From: Stomorhina lunata
Taxonomy: Eukaryota > Arthropoda > Insecta > Diptera > Rhiniidae
DNA: 64,000 bases
Direction: 5' to 3'
NCBI GenBank assembly: GCA_933228675.1
Contig: OW121744.1
Span: forward strand, 114,599,600 to 114,663,599
Below the pieces are notes generated by a model that was given only the letters and a program-made list of their open reading frames with translations, was not told the origin of the DNA and did no database searches. The translations under genes and the position numbers were made by a program. Position 1 is the first letter of the stretch. Each line of letters opens with the position of its first letter. This document shows positions 1 to 13,075 of the stretch, piece by piece.

Positions 1-237
1 TTAAGATTCTTCTGTTTTTTTGTTAAAAATTTTTACAAAAGAGGTGAAAGTTTTCGAACAAACAAATTTTATTGTAAAATAGAAATTTGCATAATAGAAT
101 TAACTAAATATCCCAGACTAATGATGCAAAGTTCTTAAGATGCCAGTAAAATTTAATTATATTAGAAAATAATTTGGAGTTATTTCAAAGAGAAAGGGTG
201 ACTATCAAGGTTTGTTAAGCCATCATCATAAAAACTA

Positions 238-2395
238 ATTTTTCGTATCAAAAAATTTTGATATCTTTTTTCTTATAGAAAAATTTTGATGAAATTTTTC
301 TTATAGAAAAATTTTGATGAAATTTTATTTATAGACAAATTTTAATGAAATTTTTTCTTATAGAAAAATTTTTATAAAATTTTATTTATAGACAAATTTT
401 AATGAAATTTTTTCTTATAGAAAAATTTTTATGAAATTTTTCTTATAGAAAGATTTTGATGAAATTTTTCTTATAGAAAAATTTTTATGAAATTTTTCTT
501 ATAGAAAGATTTTAATGAAATTTTTCTTATAGAAAAATTTTGATGAAATTTTTCTTATCGAAAAATTTTGATAAAATTTTTCTTATAGAAAAATTTTAAT
601 GAAATTTTTCTTATAAAAAAATTTTGATGAAGTTTTTCTTATAGAAAAATTTTGATGAAATTTTTCTTATAGAAAAATTTTGATGAAATATTTCTTATAG
701 AAAAATTTTGATGAAATTTTTCTTATAGAAAAATTTTGATGAAATTTTTCTTATAGAAAAATTTTGATGGAATTTTTGATGAAATTTTTCTTATAGAAAA
801 ATTTTGATTAAATTTTTCTTATAGAAAAATTTTGATGAAATTTTTCTTATAGAAAAATTTTGATGAAATTTTTCTTATAGAAAAATTTTGATGAAATTTT
901 TCTTATAGAAAAATTTTGATGAAATTTTTCTTATAGAAAAATTTTGATGAAATTTTTCTTATAGAAAAATTTTGATGAAATTTTTCTTATAGAAAAATTT
1001 TGATGAAATTTTGCTTATAGAAAAATTTTGATGAAATTTTTCTCATAGAAAAATTTTGATGAATTTTTTTTTTATAGATAAATTTTGATGAAATTTTTCT
1101 TATAGAAAAATTTTGATGAAATTTTTCGTATAGATAAATTTTGATGAAATTTTTCTTATAGAAAAATTTTGATGAAATTTTTCTTATAGAAAAATTTTGA
1201 TGAAATTTTTCTTATAGAAAAATTTTGATGAAATTTTTCTTATCGAAAAATTTTGATGAAATTTTTCGTATAGAAAAATTTTGATGAAATTTTTCTTATA
1301 GAAAAATGTTGATGAAATTTTTCTTATAGAAAAATTTTGATGAAATTTTATTTATAGACAAATTTTAATGAAATTTTTTCTTATAGAAAAATTTTGATAA
1401 CATTTTTCTTATAGAAAAATTTTGATGAAGTTTTTCTTACAGAAAAATGTTTATAAAATTTTATTTATAGACAAATTTTAATGAAATTTTTCCTTATAGA
1501 AAAATGTTGATGAAATTTTTCTTAAAGAAAAATTTGATAAAACTTTATTTATAGACAAATTTTAATGACATTTTTTCTTATAGAAATTTTTCTTACAGAA
1601 AAATTTTGCTAAAATTTTTCATATAGAAAAATTTTGATGTAATTTTTCTTATAGACAAATTTGGATAAAATTTTTCTTATAGAAAAATTTTGGTGAAATT
1701 TTTCTTAAAGAAAAACTTTGATGAAATTTTTCTTATAGAAAAATTTTGATGAAATTTTTCTTAAAGAAAAACTTTGATGAAATTTTTCTTATAGAAAAAT
1801 TTTGATGACATTTTTCTTATAGAAAAATTTTGATGAAATTTTTCTTAAAGAAAAATTTTGAGTAAATTTTTCTTATCGAAAAATTTTGATGAAATTTTAC
1901 TATTCGAAAAATTTTGATGAAATTTTTCTTAAAGAAAAATTTTGAGTAAATTTTTCTTATCGAAAAATTTTGATGAAATTTTACTATTCGAAAAATTTTG
2001 ATGAAGTTTTACTTCTCGAAAAATGTTGATAAAATTTTTCTTATAGAAAAATTTTGATGAAGTTTTTCTTACAGAAAAATTTTTATAAAATTTTATTTAT
2101 AGACAAATTTTAATGAAATTTTTCCTTTTAGAAAAATTTTGATGAAATTTTTCTTAAAGAAAAATTTGATAAAATTTTATTTATAGATAAATTTTAATGA
2201 AATTTTTTCTTATAGAAATTTTTCTTACAGAAAAATTTTGCTAAAATTTTTCATATAGAAAAATTTTGATGTAATTTTTCTTATAGACAAATTTGGATAA
2301 AATTTTTCTTATAGAAAAATTTTGGTGAATTTTTTCTTATACAAAAATTTTGTTAAAATTTTTTCTTATAGAGAAATTTTTGATTGCAACTTTTT
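238..2395 (+). repeat. 28-bp AT-rich tandem array (TTATAG...TTTTGATG type)
   Basis: Gapless head-to-tail repeat, most regular between about 780 and 1310, where successive CTTATAG boxes are 28 bases apart. Each unit has CTTATAGAAAAATTTTGATG followed by AAATTTTT. Variants (GACAAATTTTAATG, CTTATCG, CTTAAAG, ACTATTCG) recur in blocks, and a composite stretch around 1340-1640 is partly repeated around 2040-2350, so higher-order duplication has occurred. The edges are more diverged than the centre, as expected from unequal exchange. No coding potential is seen. Confidence 0.95.
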
Positions 2396-3425
2396 GGACA
2401 AACAATTTATGTTTTTTATATAAAAAGCTTTGCTAAAAATGTTCGGAAAAAATTTTTTTGTTTAAAATTTTTTATATGAAAATTTTTAATAGAAATTTTT
2501 TTTGAAAGAAAAATGTTAATACCTTTTTTTTCTAAAATTTTAAATAAAAAATTGTCCATTCAACATTTATTGATAGAATTTTTTCATACAAATTTTTTGT
2601 TAGAAAAAGTTTCTATGAAAAAAATCTTCGATCGAAATTTTGTTGAAATTTTTTTGCCTTTTGTTTTTTTCGAAACAATTTTAACAATTTTTTTTTTGCA
2701 AGAATCTTATAAACATATAAAAATTTTTAATAGAAATTCTTTTTGGAAAATAATTTGAAAGCTATAAAAATGTTAGTATAAATTGTTTTTCATACAAACA
2801 TTTTAATTGAAAAAAAGTTGTTCCAAAGAATCTTTCGCAAAAAAAATTCTTTAAAAATTTGTTCATAGAAAAAATCTTTAAAAAATTGTTCATAGAAAAA
2901 TTTTAGATAAAATTTTTTTTACAAAAATTTTTTGATATCTTTTTCGCAAAAAAAAATTCTTTAAAAATTTGTTCATAGAAAAAATCTTTAAAAAATTGTT
3001 AATAGAAAAATTTTAGATAAAATTTTTTTTACAAAAATTTTTTGATATCTTTTATGGAAATTCTTACCTATAAAAATCTACAAAAGAATTTTTTTTGTCA
3101 AAAATTTTTGACAGAATTTTTTTGAAAATCTTTAATAGAAAATTTTTTTGGAGAAACATTTTTAGTATAAAACATTTTAGATTAAAAAGTTTTTCAATAG
3201 AATTTCACACAAAAAAATTTTTTTCTTCAAAAGATTAAAGATTTTTATATGAAAAAATTTCTTTCAAAGGTTTTTATAAGAAGAAAATTTCTGTCAAAAA
3301 TTTTAGACAAAAAAATTTTGATCGAAAATTTTTATATGTATAAATTTCTGTCCATAATTTTTTGGATTCAATTTGTTTAAAATTTTTGACAGAAATTTCT
3401 TTCATATTCTTTTACAAATAAATGT
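2396..3425. repeat. Decayed continuation of the 28-bp array
   Basis: The same A/T-block vocabulary (ATAGAAAAATTTT, GTTCATAGAAAA) persists without a stable period. The 81-codon ORF at 2513-2758 is almost all Phe, Leu, Ile and Lys and is a by-product of the A/T runs. Confidence 0.75.
2836..3052 (+). repeat. Tandem duplication of about 109 bp inside the decayed array
   Basis: A block starting CGCAAAAAAAATTCTTTAAA at 2836 is repeated almost exactly from 2945; both copies end in a TTTTTTGATATCTTTT-like stretch. It is a recent local duplication of already degenerate repeat DNA. Confidence 0.85.
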
Positions 3426-4870
3426 ACATAGAATATTTTTATAGATAAGTGGCAACCTCATAACACACTTATTAAGGCATAGGTTTATATCTCTAAAACT
3501 GGGACAAGCATCTTTGTTTATGAGATTTGTGAGTGACACAATTTAAAAATTTTCAAATTCTTTTGATAAAATATGCATATTAATTTATGTATTATTTTAA
3601 ATAAATTAAGCAACTATACAAAAATTATTTTGAAAAAATAATAATTTTTTTATTGTTTTGTAATATTTTGAAATTTTTTAACTTTTTAAATACATATCTT
3701 CTTTTTTTATTCAAAGCGCTTATGAAAATGTTAAGCCCTTTTCTTAACAATTCATTGTATCAACAAGTCATTTGTTAAGACCCAACAAAACTGCCTAATT
3801 TAGTTATTACCATAATAGTCTTGGATCTTTGAATTCAAATGTAAATTAAAATAAGTTTTTGGTAGCCACAAATCAGACACTCTTGACCCCAGAGCCAAAT
3901 AAAGATTAAGCCAAATTAAAACAGAGAACTACGTTTTTGAAAAGGCTGAAAAAAATATTTATTGGTTATTTAAAAAAATAAAAAATTTTGAAAACAAACA
4001 AAACAGAAATGACTCAATCTTAAAGATTTATAAGCAAATATTTTTTTCAAATAAATAAAAGAAAGAAGTAGTTTAAAATTAACTCAAATTCAATACAATC
4101 TTAGGCCAAGAGCTAAAGACAATTTATACAAAATTTCAAGATTAGTCAGAGACTTAATACTTTTATACAAAAAACTCTAAAACAATATAAAAATAATTGA
4201 GAAAAAAAACTGAATAAAAATTTAACACCGGCAATTCTTTACCTCATCTATAAACTGGACAATATTTGCTTATATTAAAATTTCTACAACGTGCGTTTTA
4301 AATTTTATTTATTTTTCATTTGACGTTTTTTTTTGTATTGAACTAAATGTAAATTTCAATTATTCAAATGTGTGACATTTGCAAGACCAAAACAAAACCG
4401 AGAAGTGAAAAAAAGTATCAGCCAAACAATGAGTTTAACAATCTTTTAATAGTCCAATGACGTTATTTCTTTACTTTGTCTTGTTTTTTTTTTAATGGAT
4501 GTTCGACTTGGGCTTATGGCCAATTTCGGTAAATTGCTTAGAAAAATAAGTACATAAACATAAAATTAAATAAAATAAAAAGCTAAACATAGCGTGATTA
4601 AAAAGATAAATACAAATTTGATATGTTTGTTTTCTTGAAAAATAAATGACACCTACGTAATCAATCAAAGAATGAAATTAGCCTGGAGGAACTTTGAAGT
4701 CGATAAAAGATAATGATACCTAATTGTTTGCTCATGAATTAGTCAGACGAGTTAAGTTAAGAATTTTTAATAGGAAAGGAAATGAGAAATTTCGTTGAAT
4801 AACACAAAAGAGGCATTAATAACTCGATAACAGTGAAGTTCAGCTTGAAAGACCAAGCACGTGTGATAGT
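3426..4870. other. Unique AT-rich non-coding stretch
   Basis: There are no tandem structure, long ORF or RNA gene that I can recognise. Complexity is higher than in the flanking arrays. It probably represents ordinary intron or intergenic DNA. Confidence 0.6.
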
Positions 4871-4879
4871 AGAATAGAA

Positions 4880-7209
4880 CTAGATAAGACCTAGCAGAGA
4901 ACTAGAATAGAAACAGAAAAGAAGTCGAACAGAACTAGAAAGGAACTAGAACAGAACTAGAAGAGAACTAGAAGAGAACTAGAACAGAACTAGAACAGAA
5001 CTAGAACAGAACTAGAACAGAACTAGAACAGAACTAGAACAGAACTAGAACAGAACTAGAACAGAACTAGAACAGAACTAGAACAGAACTAGAACAGAAC
5101 TAGAACAGAACTAGAACAGAACTAGAACAGAACTAGAACAGAACTAGAACAGAACTAGAACAGAACTAGAACAGAACTAGAACAGAACTAGAACAGAACT
5201 AGAACAGAACTAGAACAGAACTAGAACAGAACTAGAACAGAACTAGAACAGAACTAGAAGAGAACTAGAACAGAACTAGAACAGAACTAGAACAGAACTA
5301 GAACAGAACTAGAACAGAACTAGAACAGAACTAGAACAGAACTAGAACAGAACTAGAACAGAACTAGAACAGAACTAGAACAGAACTAGAACAGAACTAG
5401 AACAGAACTAGAACAGAACTAGAACAGAACTAGAACAGAACTAGAACAGAACTAGAACAGAACTAGAACAGAACTAGAACAGAACTAGAACAGAACTAGA
5501 ACAGAACTAGAACAGAACTAGAACAGAACTAGAAGAGAACTAGAACAGAACTAGAACAGAACTAGAACAGAACTAGAACAGAACTAGAACAGAACTAGAA
5601 CAGAACTAGAACAGAACTAGAACAGAACTAGAACAGAACTAGAACAGAACTAGAACAGAACTAGAACAGAACTAGAACAGAACTAGAACAGAACTAGAAC
5701 AGAACTAGAACAGAACTAGAACAGAACTAGAACAGAACTAGAACAGAACTAGAACAGAACTAGAACAGAACTAGAACAGAACTAGAACAGAACTAGAACA
5801 GAACTAGAACAGAACTAGAACAGAACTAGAACAGAACTAGAACAGAACTAGAACAGAACTAGAACAGAACTAGAACAGAACTAGAACAGAACTAGAACAG
5901 AACTAGAACAGAACTAGAACAGAACTAGAACAGAACTAGAACAGAACTAGAACAGAACTAGAACAGAACTAGAACAGAACTAGAACAGAACTAGAACAGA
6001 ACTAGAACAGAACTAGAACAGAACTAGAACAGAACTAGAACAGAACTAGAACAGAACTAGAACAGAACTAGAACAGAACTAGAACAGAACTAGAACAGAA
6101 CTAGAACAGAACTAGAACAGAACTAGAACAGAACTAGAACAGAACTAGAACAGAACTAGAACAGAACTAGAACAGAACTAGAACAGAACTAGAACAGAAC
6201 TAGAACAGAACTAGAACAGAACTAGAACAGAACTAGAACAGAACTAGAACAGAACTAGAACAGAACTAGAACAGAACTAGAACAGAACTAGAACAGAACT
6301 AGAACAGAACTAGAACAGAACTAGAACAGAACTAGAACAGAACTAGAACAGAACTAGAACAGAACTAGAACAGAACTAGAACAGAACTAGAACAGAACTA
6401 GAACAGAACTAGAACAGAACTAGAACAGAACTAGAACAGAACTAGAACAGAACTAGAACAGAACTAGAATAGAACTAGAACAGAACTAGAACAGAACTAG
6501 AACAGAACTAGAACAGAACTAGAACAGAACTAGAACAGAACTAGAACAGAACTAGAACAGAACTAGAACAGAACTAGAACAGAACTAGAACAGAACTAGA
6601 ACAGAACTAGAACAGAACTAGAACAGAACTAGAACAGAACTAGAACAGAACTAGAACAGAACTAGAACAGAACTAGAACAGAACTAGAACAGAACTAGAA
6701 CAGAACTAGAACAGAACTAGAACAGAACTAGAACAGAACTAGAACAGAACTAGAACAGAACTAGAACAGAACTAGAACAGAACTAGAACAGAACTAGAAT
6801 AGAACTAGAACAGAACTAGAACAGAACTAGAACAGAACTAGAACAGAACTAGAACAGAACTAGAACAGAACTAGAACAGAACTAGAACAGAACTAGAACA
6901 GAACTAGAACAGAACTAGAACAGAACTAGAACAGAACTAGAACAGAACTAGAACAGAACTAGAACAGAACTAGAACAGAACTAGAACAGAACTAGAACAG
7001 AACTAGAACAGAACTAGAACAGAACTAGAACAGAACTAGAACAGAACTAGAACAGAACTAGAACAGAACTAGAACAGAACTAGAACAGAACTAGAACAGA
7101 ACTAGAACAGAACTAGAACAGAACTAGAACAGAACTAGAACAGAACTAGAACAGAACTAGAACAGAACTAGAACAGAACTAGAACAGCACTAGAACTAGA
7201 ACAGAACTA
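4880..7209 (+). repeat. 11-bp satellite, unit AACTAGAACAG
   Basis: Roughly 205-210 uninterrupted copies of AACTAGAACAG. Only a handful of variant units are visible: AGAAGAG near 4965, 5260 and 5530, AGAATAG near 6469 and 6799, and AGCACTAG near 7187. The first 60 bases (4880-4940) are degenerate, with spacers such as AGAATAGAAACAG. The unit contains two GAAC half-units spaced 5 and 6 bases apart, so it probably arose from a 5-6 bp repeat. A relative differing by one base lies inverted at 52241-55440. Confidence 0.98.
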
Positions 7210-7225
7210 ATTTTAATAAGGCCAA

Positions 7226-7253
7226 ACAAAAGACTTAGGAAACGAACTTTTTT
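7226..7253 (+). repeat. Dispersed motif copy (GAAACGAAC subtype)
   Basis: ACAAAAGACTTAGG followed by AAACGAACTTTTTT, directly after the end of the 11-bp satellite. It differs from the consensus core ACAAAAGACTTAAG at one base. Confidence 0.85.
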
Positions 7254-8754
7254 TATTACATAGTCATTTCTATTTTAAGTATAAGATTCAGTCTATATGG
7301 CAGTATAACAGTTAAGACTGAGTATACTCAGGCAGATTATAACACTCACTAGTAGATTGGGTATTAAACTCAGTCCAAAGGTATTTATAATTAAAACAGG
7401 AACTGATCTACAACTGATTCAAGACTGAACTATTTTAGAAAAAATCAAAATTTTAACAATTATTTTCTATCTGTCTTATCTTTGGTTTCTAACAAACGCT
7501 GTTAAGTCTACACGTTTTAGCTGCAAAGCTAACACTATTAGTCACTTTATCTACAATATTATTATACAAATAAATACTACGATTTATTTAAATATAAATA
7601 ACCCTATCTCAGCAATTACTTTAAAAACGTCCTTTTAAAAATTTCAACAGCTAAAATCAGTTGATTTAAACTATAATATTACCATTTGTCCAATTGCCAT
7701 TGATTAGCTTTATCGGCATTGTCAACTTCCTTTTCATGACGAATCAATATTCATCGAAGTACTTAGCCAAAGTAAGAGCGAAAACCAAGAAATGTTAACA
7801 ACTCAATACGAGTGATCATATACTTAGGAGACTTAAGATGGTTGTATGTATTGAGTTTGTATGTAGTACTTTAGTTGTAACATGCAAGATTTTCGAGCGA
7901 AAGGTTTGGATTTGTTATGTTGTAAAGTCTGGAGTTAGTTTTTTTGTTTTAACTTAAAGTTAAAATATGTCTCTATTACTATTAAACGCTAATGTCAATT
8001 TGATACCTACATTATACACGACAAAACAGTTGTATTTCGTAAACTTAATAAATCCAGTTTCGAAGTTTTTTTGTCTGTCATTTAAATGAAAACCTGTTAA
8101 CTGGATTTACTACAAATGCCTTAGCTTAAATCAACTCTCATTGAGAATTTTGGCGAAGGCGAGTAAAGATTTGAAAAGGCAAATAAATTTTTCTAAAACT
8201 TTTGCAAGTGTTAAAAGTTAGTCTAAGACTCCAATACTTTTAAGTAATTCCACTTTTTTTTCTTACTTTAGTATCATTTCCCTAACAGTAGTATAGCCAT
8301 TTTCTTCCTAATTCAGAAATTTATTAAACACCTACTGATATTTGAAATATTTTTTTTTTTTGTATGACTGCGAATATCTTTTTCTGAATGATTAAAATCC
8401 ATAAATAAATGAAGTTAAGCATTTTGCGAAACCAGTTGCTTACACTTGAATAAAAATTTATATTTATCGTCTCATCTTTGAGCGTGAAGCAAACAAAAAA
8501 AATCTTTTTATGGTTAAGCGCCAAAGTTAAAATTTCTTTATTAGAATATTAAAAATATGAAAGAAAAAAACTGTGAAAAAATAAGAAATGAGAACACCAT
8601 AGAAGGCTTCTTTTCGAAAGAGGAAACATTTCATTGATATAAACTTTTATTTTTTTGCTTAGATGTAGACTTTGAAACTAAAGTTAAGGCAGACGGTTCG
8701 ATGATTGCATACTTTTTGGAAGATCATACAAAATCCGGGTAAAAAGAAAAATTT
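7254..8754. other. Unique non-coding stretch
   Basis: No credible gene, RNA gene or tandem repeat. The 66-codon minus-strand ORF at 8324-8524 has no supporting splice sites or recognisable domain. Confidence 0.6.
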
Positions 8755-9597
8755 AAATCAAAATTTTATTTTGATCAAACATTGTGTTTGATCAAAATTT
8801 TACTGAAGACAAATTTTGATCAAAATTTTATTAAAGACAAATTTTGAATTAAATTTTACTAAAGACAATTTTTGATCAAAATTTTAGTAAAGACAAATTT
8901 TGATTAAAAATTTAATAAAGACAAATTTTGATCAAAATTTTAATAAAGACAAATTTTGATAAAAAATTTTACTGAAGACAAGTTGTGATCAAAATTTTAC
9001 TATATATAAATTTTATTCAAAATTTTACTAAAAACAAATTTTAATTAAAAATTTACTAAAGACAAATTTTGATCAAAATTCTACTAAAGAAAAATTTTGA
9101 TCAAAATTTTACTAAAGAAAAATTTTGATCAAAATTTTACTAAAGAAAAATTTTGATCAAAATTTTACTAAAGAAAAATTTTGATCAAAATTTTACTTAA
9201 GACAATTTTTTATCAAAATGTTACTAAAGACAAATTTTGATCAAAGTTTTACTAAAGACAAATTTTGATCAAAATTTTCTAAAGACAATTTTTGATCAAA
9301 ATTTTACTAAAGACAAATTTTGATCAAAATTTTACTTAAGACAATTTTTTATTAAAATTTTACTAAATTTTACTAAAGATAAGTTTGATAAAAATTTTAT
9401 TAAAGACAAATTTTGATCAAAATTTTACTAAAGACTAACTTTGATCAAAATTTTACTAAAGAAAAATTTTGATCAAAATTTTACTTAAGACAAATTTTTA
9501 TTAAAATTTTACTAAATTTTACTAAAGATAAGTTTGATAAAAATTTTATTAAAGCAAATTTTGATCAAAATTTTACTAAAGACACATTTTAATCAAA
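8755..9597 (+). repeat. 28-bp AT-rich array (ACTAAAGACAAATTTTGATC type)
   Basis: About 30 units with ACTAAAGACAAATTTTGATC followed by AAAATTTT. The unit length matches the 238-2395 array and the A5-T4-GAT centre is shared, but the ACTAAAGA box replaces CTTATAGA. TTTTGATCAAAA in each unit is a perfect 12-base palindrome. Confidence 0.93.
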
Positions 9598-9612
9598 ATT
9601 GATTGAGTTTAA

Positions 9613-9656
9613 AACATAGACATAGATACGCATAGATACGCATAGACATAGATACG
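9613..9656 (+). repeat. Short 10-bp repeat, unit CATAGATACG
   Basis: CATAGATACG and CATAGA recur four to five times immediately after the 28-bp array. It is a small simple repeat with no further structure. Confidence 0.8.
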
Positions 9657-10739
9657 TTCCTCTTCATCTATTTCAATTTAGCAAATGTAAAAGAGTAATA
9701 CCTTTCAAATCAACTCAAAATGCAGCTGAAGACAATTTTTGAAATTCTTTTATATTTAGTTTTTTGTTTAAATTTTTTACAGCAAGTCTTTGTTGCTAAA
9801 CAGAAATTTGTAGAAATGTTCTTATAATCTTGTTTAAAGCTCTTGTTGTTTGATTTTAATTGTTAAACACAGCTGGCAAAACTCAAGCCAAATGAAAGCA
9901 TGAACACTACAAAACAAAAATTAGCAAAAAATAAAATTAAATATTCTTTCTATTTTTTTATAAAAAGTAATATAAGATGCAAATTGTTTAGTTTATTTAA
10001 TTTTTTTTTTTAACCAAGATATTTGAGCTTTAGAAACTAGCGGTGCCTTAACTTGACATTAGTTACTTACATAATTTTCTATTATGACTTTGTTCTTATT
10101 TTTCGAGCAAAAAAAAAAAATAAAAACAACAACAAGAGAAACATTTTAACAGGAAGTGTCTACATTATAAAAGAATTTAAGGTTGTTTCTGGCGATGGTT
10201 GTTTAAAAGAAAATGTTAAGCAAACAAAAGACTTAGGCAACAAACGTGAACATTTTTAACTGTAAATTTGTCTGTAGATTTAACTCATTTCCAACTTTTA
10301 GTCATAATTATGTTGGCAAATTTATTTATTTGCTCAAGTTTGGAATAGTTTTCTTTATTTAGTTAGCAATTAACAGATTAAGCTCAAAGATTTCTTTTTT
10401 TCATAATCTAACAGGGAAGTAAAGGATTAAAGATGAGATTTGTAAATTGGTTTGTTTGATTGTTATATAAAAAAAGTGATTTGGTTATAAATTTCTAGCT
10501 TAAGCCATGATAAGCTTTCAAATTAATATGTCTCAAAGAAATTCTTGCTCCAGTTCTTTTGGACTTCTGATAAAAACTTAAATTGAAAAGGATTCTGTTC
10601 AAATGCTGAGAAATTTTGGCCAAAAAGTCTACTTTATTAGATAAGATTGAAAGTGACAGGGTGACTGTGTATATCGTATGGATTAGGTTGACTTTAACAG
10701 TCAGAGACAAGATAGGATGATTCCTATGCTCATAGGAAT
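9657..10739. other. Mostly unique AT-rich stretch
   Basis: It holds one dispersed motif copy (10224-10245) and otherwise nothing that I can assign. The ORFs at 10053 and 10495 lack family resemblance. Confidence 0.55.
10224..10245 (+). repeat. Dispersed motif copy
   Basis: ACAAAAGACTTAGG followed by CAACAAAC, preceded by TTAAGCAA. That flank is also seen at 41924-41931 and resembles 38356-38363. Confidence 0.75.
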
Positions 10740-11051
10740 CAAATAAAACTGAGTAAAGATTTCAAAATAAGATAGCTATAACTCTTAGATTAGGCGAAAC
10801 TGAGTAAAGATTTCCAACTAAGAAGGCTATAAGTCTCAGATTAGGCTGAGTATTAGGAAATAGACAAGGTAATGCTTAGACTAAGCTGATTATAGGACTC
10901 AGACGAAGCTGATTAGAAGATTTTTACTGGGCGGGGTGTAACAATTAAGCAAGTCTGAGTACAAAACAGACACCTGATTCAGCCAATAACTTAGACTACT
11001 TTTAATATAACACTCAGACTGAGCTTTTATCAAACATTTTAATAGATCCAA

Positions 11052-11078
11052 ACAAAAGACTAAGGAAACGAACTTTTA
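11052..11078 (+). repeat. Dispersed motif copy inside the 24-bp repeats
   Basis: ACAAAAGACTAAGG followed by AAACGAACTTTT, embedded in the degenerate 24-bp repeats. Confidence 0.8.
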
Positions 11079-11467
11079 AATGGTGATTTTATTATTATTA
11101 AACTCAGTTTAAAACTCAGTCTAGACAACATTTTAACACTCAGCCTAGACTTGAGTATGACACTAAGTCACGATCATTTTATAATACTTATTCTTAATCG
11201 GAGTATAACTGTTATTCTGTGGCTCCTACACTCAGCCTAAAGTGGGCTATAACGCTCAGTCAAAGGCTGAGTATAACATTAAGTCTATGGCTGAGTATAT
11301 CAGTCAATCCAAGGCTAAATAAAGCACTCAGTCTAAGACTGAATGTAACACTGAGTCTTAGATATAATAGAATATTCAGTCAAAGGCTAAGAATGACTGA
11401 GTATATCACTCAATCCAAGTCTTAGTATAGCACTTAGTCTAAGGCTGAGTATAATGCTGAGTCTGTT

Positions 11468-11915
11468 AGTGCCAAAAGTCACTATTCCGACTCCTGCTTT
11501 AATGTAGTAATGACAATGTTTGCAAATATTCTTGCAACATTAGCAACACGGCCAGTTGTCAAAAGCATGACATCTCTTTCTCTAATAATGCCCAAAACTA
11601 GCTGTCAGTTTGGACCCAATGTCTACCATACTGTTTCCTTTTCGTCCATAACTTTCTATTGTTCTTATTCTTTTATTCAACTGAGATGGTACGCAAAATA
11701 AAGACTCCTTGGGTTTATTTCCTGAAACTAATTCATTTGTTTTTATTTCTATTTCTTTCTTTCATTCATTTGCTCGCTGGGTTTGTTGAGCTTTTTGTTC
11801 TAGATAAATACAATAAACTCATTATTTTATTTATCTACAATTTTCGGCTTAGAGGTTATTTGACGTTTCCAACTCTCCATATAGACTCCTATTCTCCATT
11901 CCTTCACCCCTTCAG
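11468..11915. other. Unrelated 450-bp segment interrupting the 24-bp repeats
   Basis: Repeat units stop at GAGTCTGTTAGTG and resume at CAGAGTCTAAGACTGAG. The segment between is not repetitive and slightly less AT-rich. It carries two overlapping short plus ORFs (11510-11701, 11659-11922) with no recognisable domain. I cannot see terminal repeats or a target-site duplication, so insertion is only one reading. Confidence 0.5.
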
Positions 11916-12292
11916 AGTCTAAGACTGAGTATAATACTGAGTCCTAGATTGATTACTCTTAAGTTGAGTATAACACTGAGTTTAAGGCTGGGTATAACAC
12001 TTAGCGCAAGGATGAGTTCAACGGACTAAGCTTGCTACAACAGTTTGACTTGATATAACAATTTGGAGACTATTACAATCAGACTAGGCTGATTATAACA
12101 GTCAGACTAGTTTGAGTATAACAGTCAGGCTAGACTGACTACAACAGTTGGACTAGGCTAACTATAGCAGTCAGACTAGGCTGAGTATAACAGTCTTATT
12201 CTGTGAGCTAAATTAGCCATAGACTGAGTCTTTAAGTAAGCCTTAATTGTTCAAAAAAAAATTTATTTCTTTTGTTTTCTTAAGGTAAATGT

Positions 12293-12600
12293 ATTGAAAA
12301 AGTTTGTTTTTTAAGTCTTTTGTTTTGTAATATTATAATTAATTTTAACAGCCTAGTCTGTGTCATCTTCTGTTGTCCTTGACTCCCAATGAAGCATAGC
12401 GCCTCCCATAATGCCTATATTAGGTTTTATAGTCCGATATCTTCGGTTGGAATTGATTTCGTTCATCAGAATGCTTTCGCATAGATAAGACAGCTGCGTA
12501 GCATGGAGATTTCTTGCATGATTACCCCTTGGAGTAATATTCTGTAATGTTGTTTCTTTCCATGCTTAAAACTTTGTTTTTTTTTCGGTGATGAATCCCA
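12293..12600 (-). repeat. Inverted duplication, left copy (unclassified mobile-element-like block)
   Basis: Reverse-complementary to 14800-15110 with roughly 80% identity by eye. The strongest stretch matches CTATGCGAAA-CATTCTGATGAA and AATTCCAACCGA-GATATCGG in the other copy. Both copies start with the dispersed motif (here 12297-12325) followed by the shared sequence TAATATTATAATTAA. No intact ORF is shared. The sequence is GC-richer than its surroundings and may be an old element or captured gene fragment. Confidence 0.85.
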
Positions 12601-12666
12601 AGACACAATCCACGTTTATATAGCGAGCCGCTTGATCAAGACGAACACAGTTATAGTCGCAGCTAA

Positions 12667-12927
12667 CATGTTGAACAGACGATACAGTTTCGTACTTTGG
12701 CCAGTACAATTATATTAGACACTAAGAACAAATACGTTGGAATGGCTCCAAGACAACTCCCGACCTATATTCCCACACTGGTAGATTACCACACCTTCAA
12801 CAAGGTTACTTAGCTTACCAGGTTGTACCACGAGGAGGTTAAAGAAGAAATTGGATACAGTTTTTACATGATAGCTGGGGATGCCAGGCAACAACTGCAT
12901 CCCTTATATTCATACTATTTTAATTGA
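12667..12927 (+). pseudogene. Possible degraded coding fragment, family unknown
   Basis: One plus-strand frame reads 86 codons with a single in-frame TAG at 12811-12813. Its composition is mixed and protein-like, for example NKYVGMAPRQLPTYIPTLVD before the stop and EEVKEEIGYSFYMIAGDAR after it, unlike the Phe/Lys/Ile noise elsewhere. It lies next to the left copy of the inverted duplication but has no counterpart beside the right copy. The opposite strand also has a 61-codon ORF (12900-12715), so direction is unsure. I do not recognise the family. Confidence 0.3.
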
Positions 12928-13075
12928 TATACTCATCTCAATCTGAGTATTTACACTGAGTATTACTGAGGTTTGATTTGAGTGTTTACTCAACCTTAGT
13001 CTGTGCCTTAATCTGATTAAAATAGCCTAGCCAAAGTATAGGCTTAGGGTTTTACTAAACCTGAGTTTGGATGGA

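Larger units (their letters stand above)
10740..12235 (+). repeat. Degenerate 24-bp repeats (GCTGAGTATAACAC...AGTCTAAG type)
   Basis: Diverged units of about 24 bases carry GAGTATAACACTCAGTCTA or GACTAGGCTGATTATAACAG variants. CTGAGTATAACACTCAG is nearly self-complementary. A 450-base unrelated segment (11468-11915) interrupts the block. Related decayed stretches continue through 13.2-13.45, 14.44-14.63, 15.19-15.75 and 16.79-17.70 kb. Confidence 0.88.

Noticed and set aside
3050..3080. Second ratchet-like site on the minus strand (TTTTTATAG|GTAAGA)
   Set aside because: The acceptor half is just the TATAG box of the decayed satellite with a weak pyrimidine tract; chance is likely.
4880..7209. 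CRISPR-like regular repeats
   Set aside because: The arrays are gapless tandem repeats without unique spacers, in a eukaryotic context.
4880..7209. AGAACA or GAA-spaced boxes as hormone or heat-shock response elements
   Set aside because: All half-sites are direct repeats; the inverted arrangement needed for such sites is absent, and the match follows trivially from the satellite unit.
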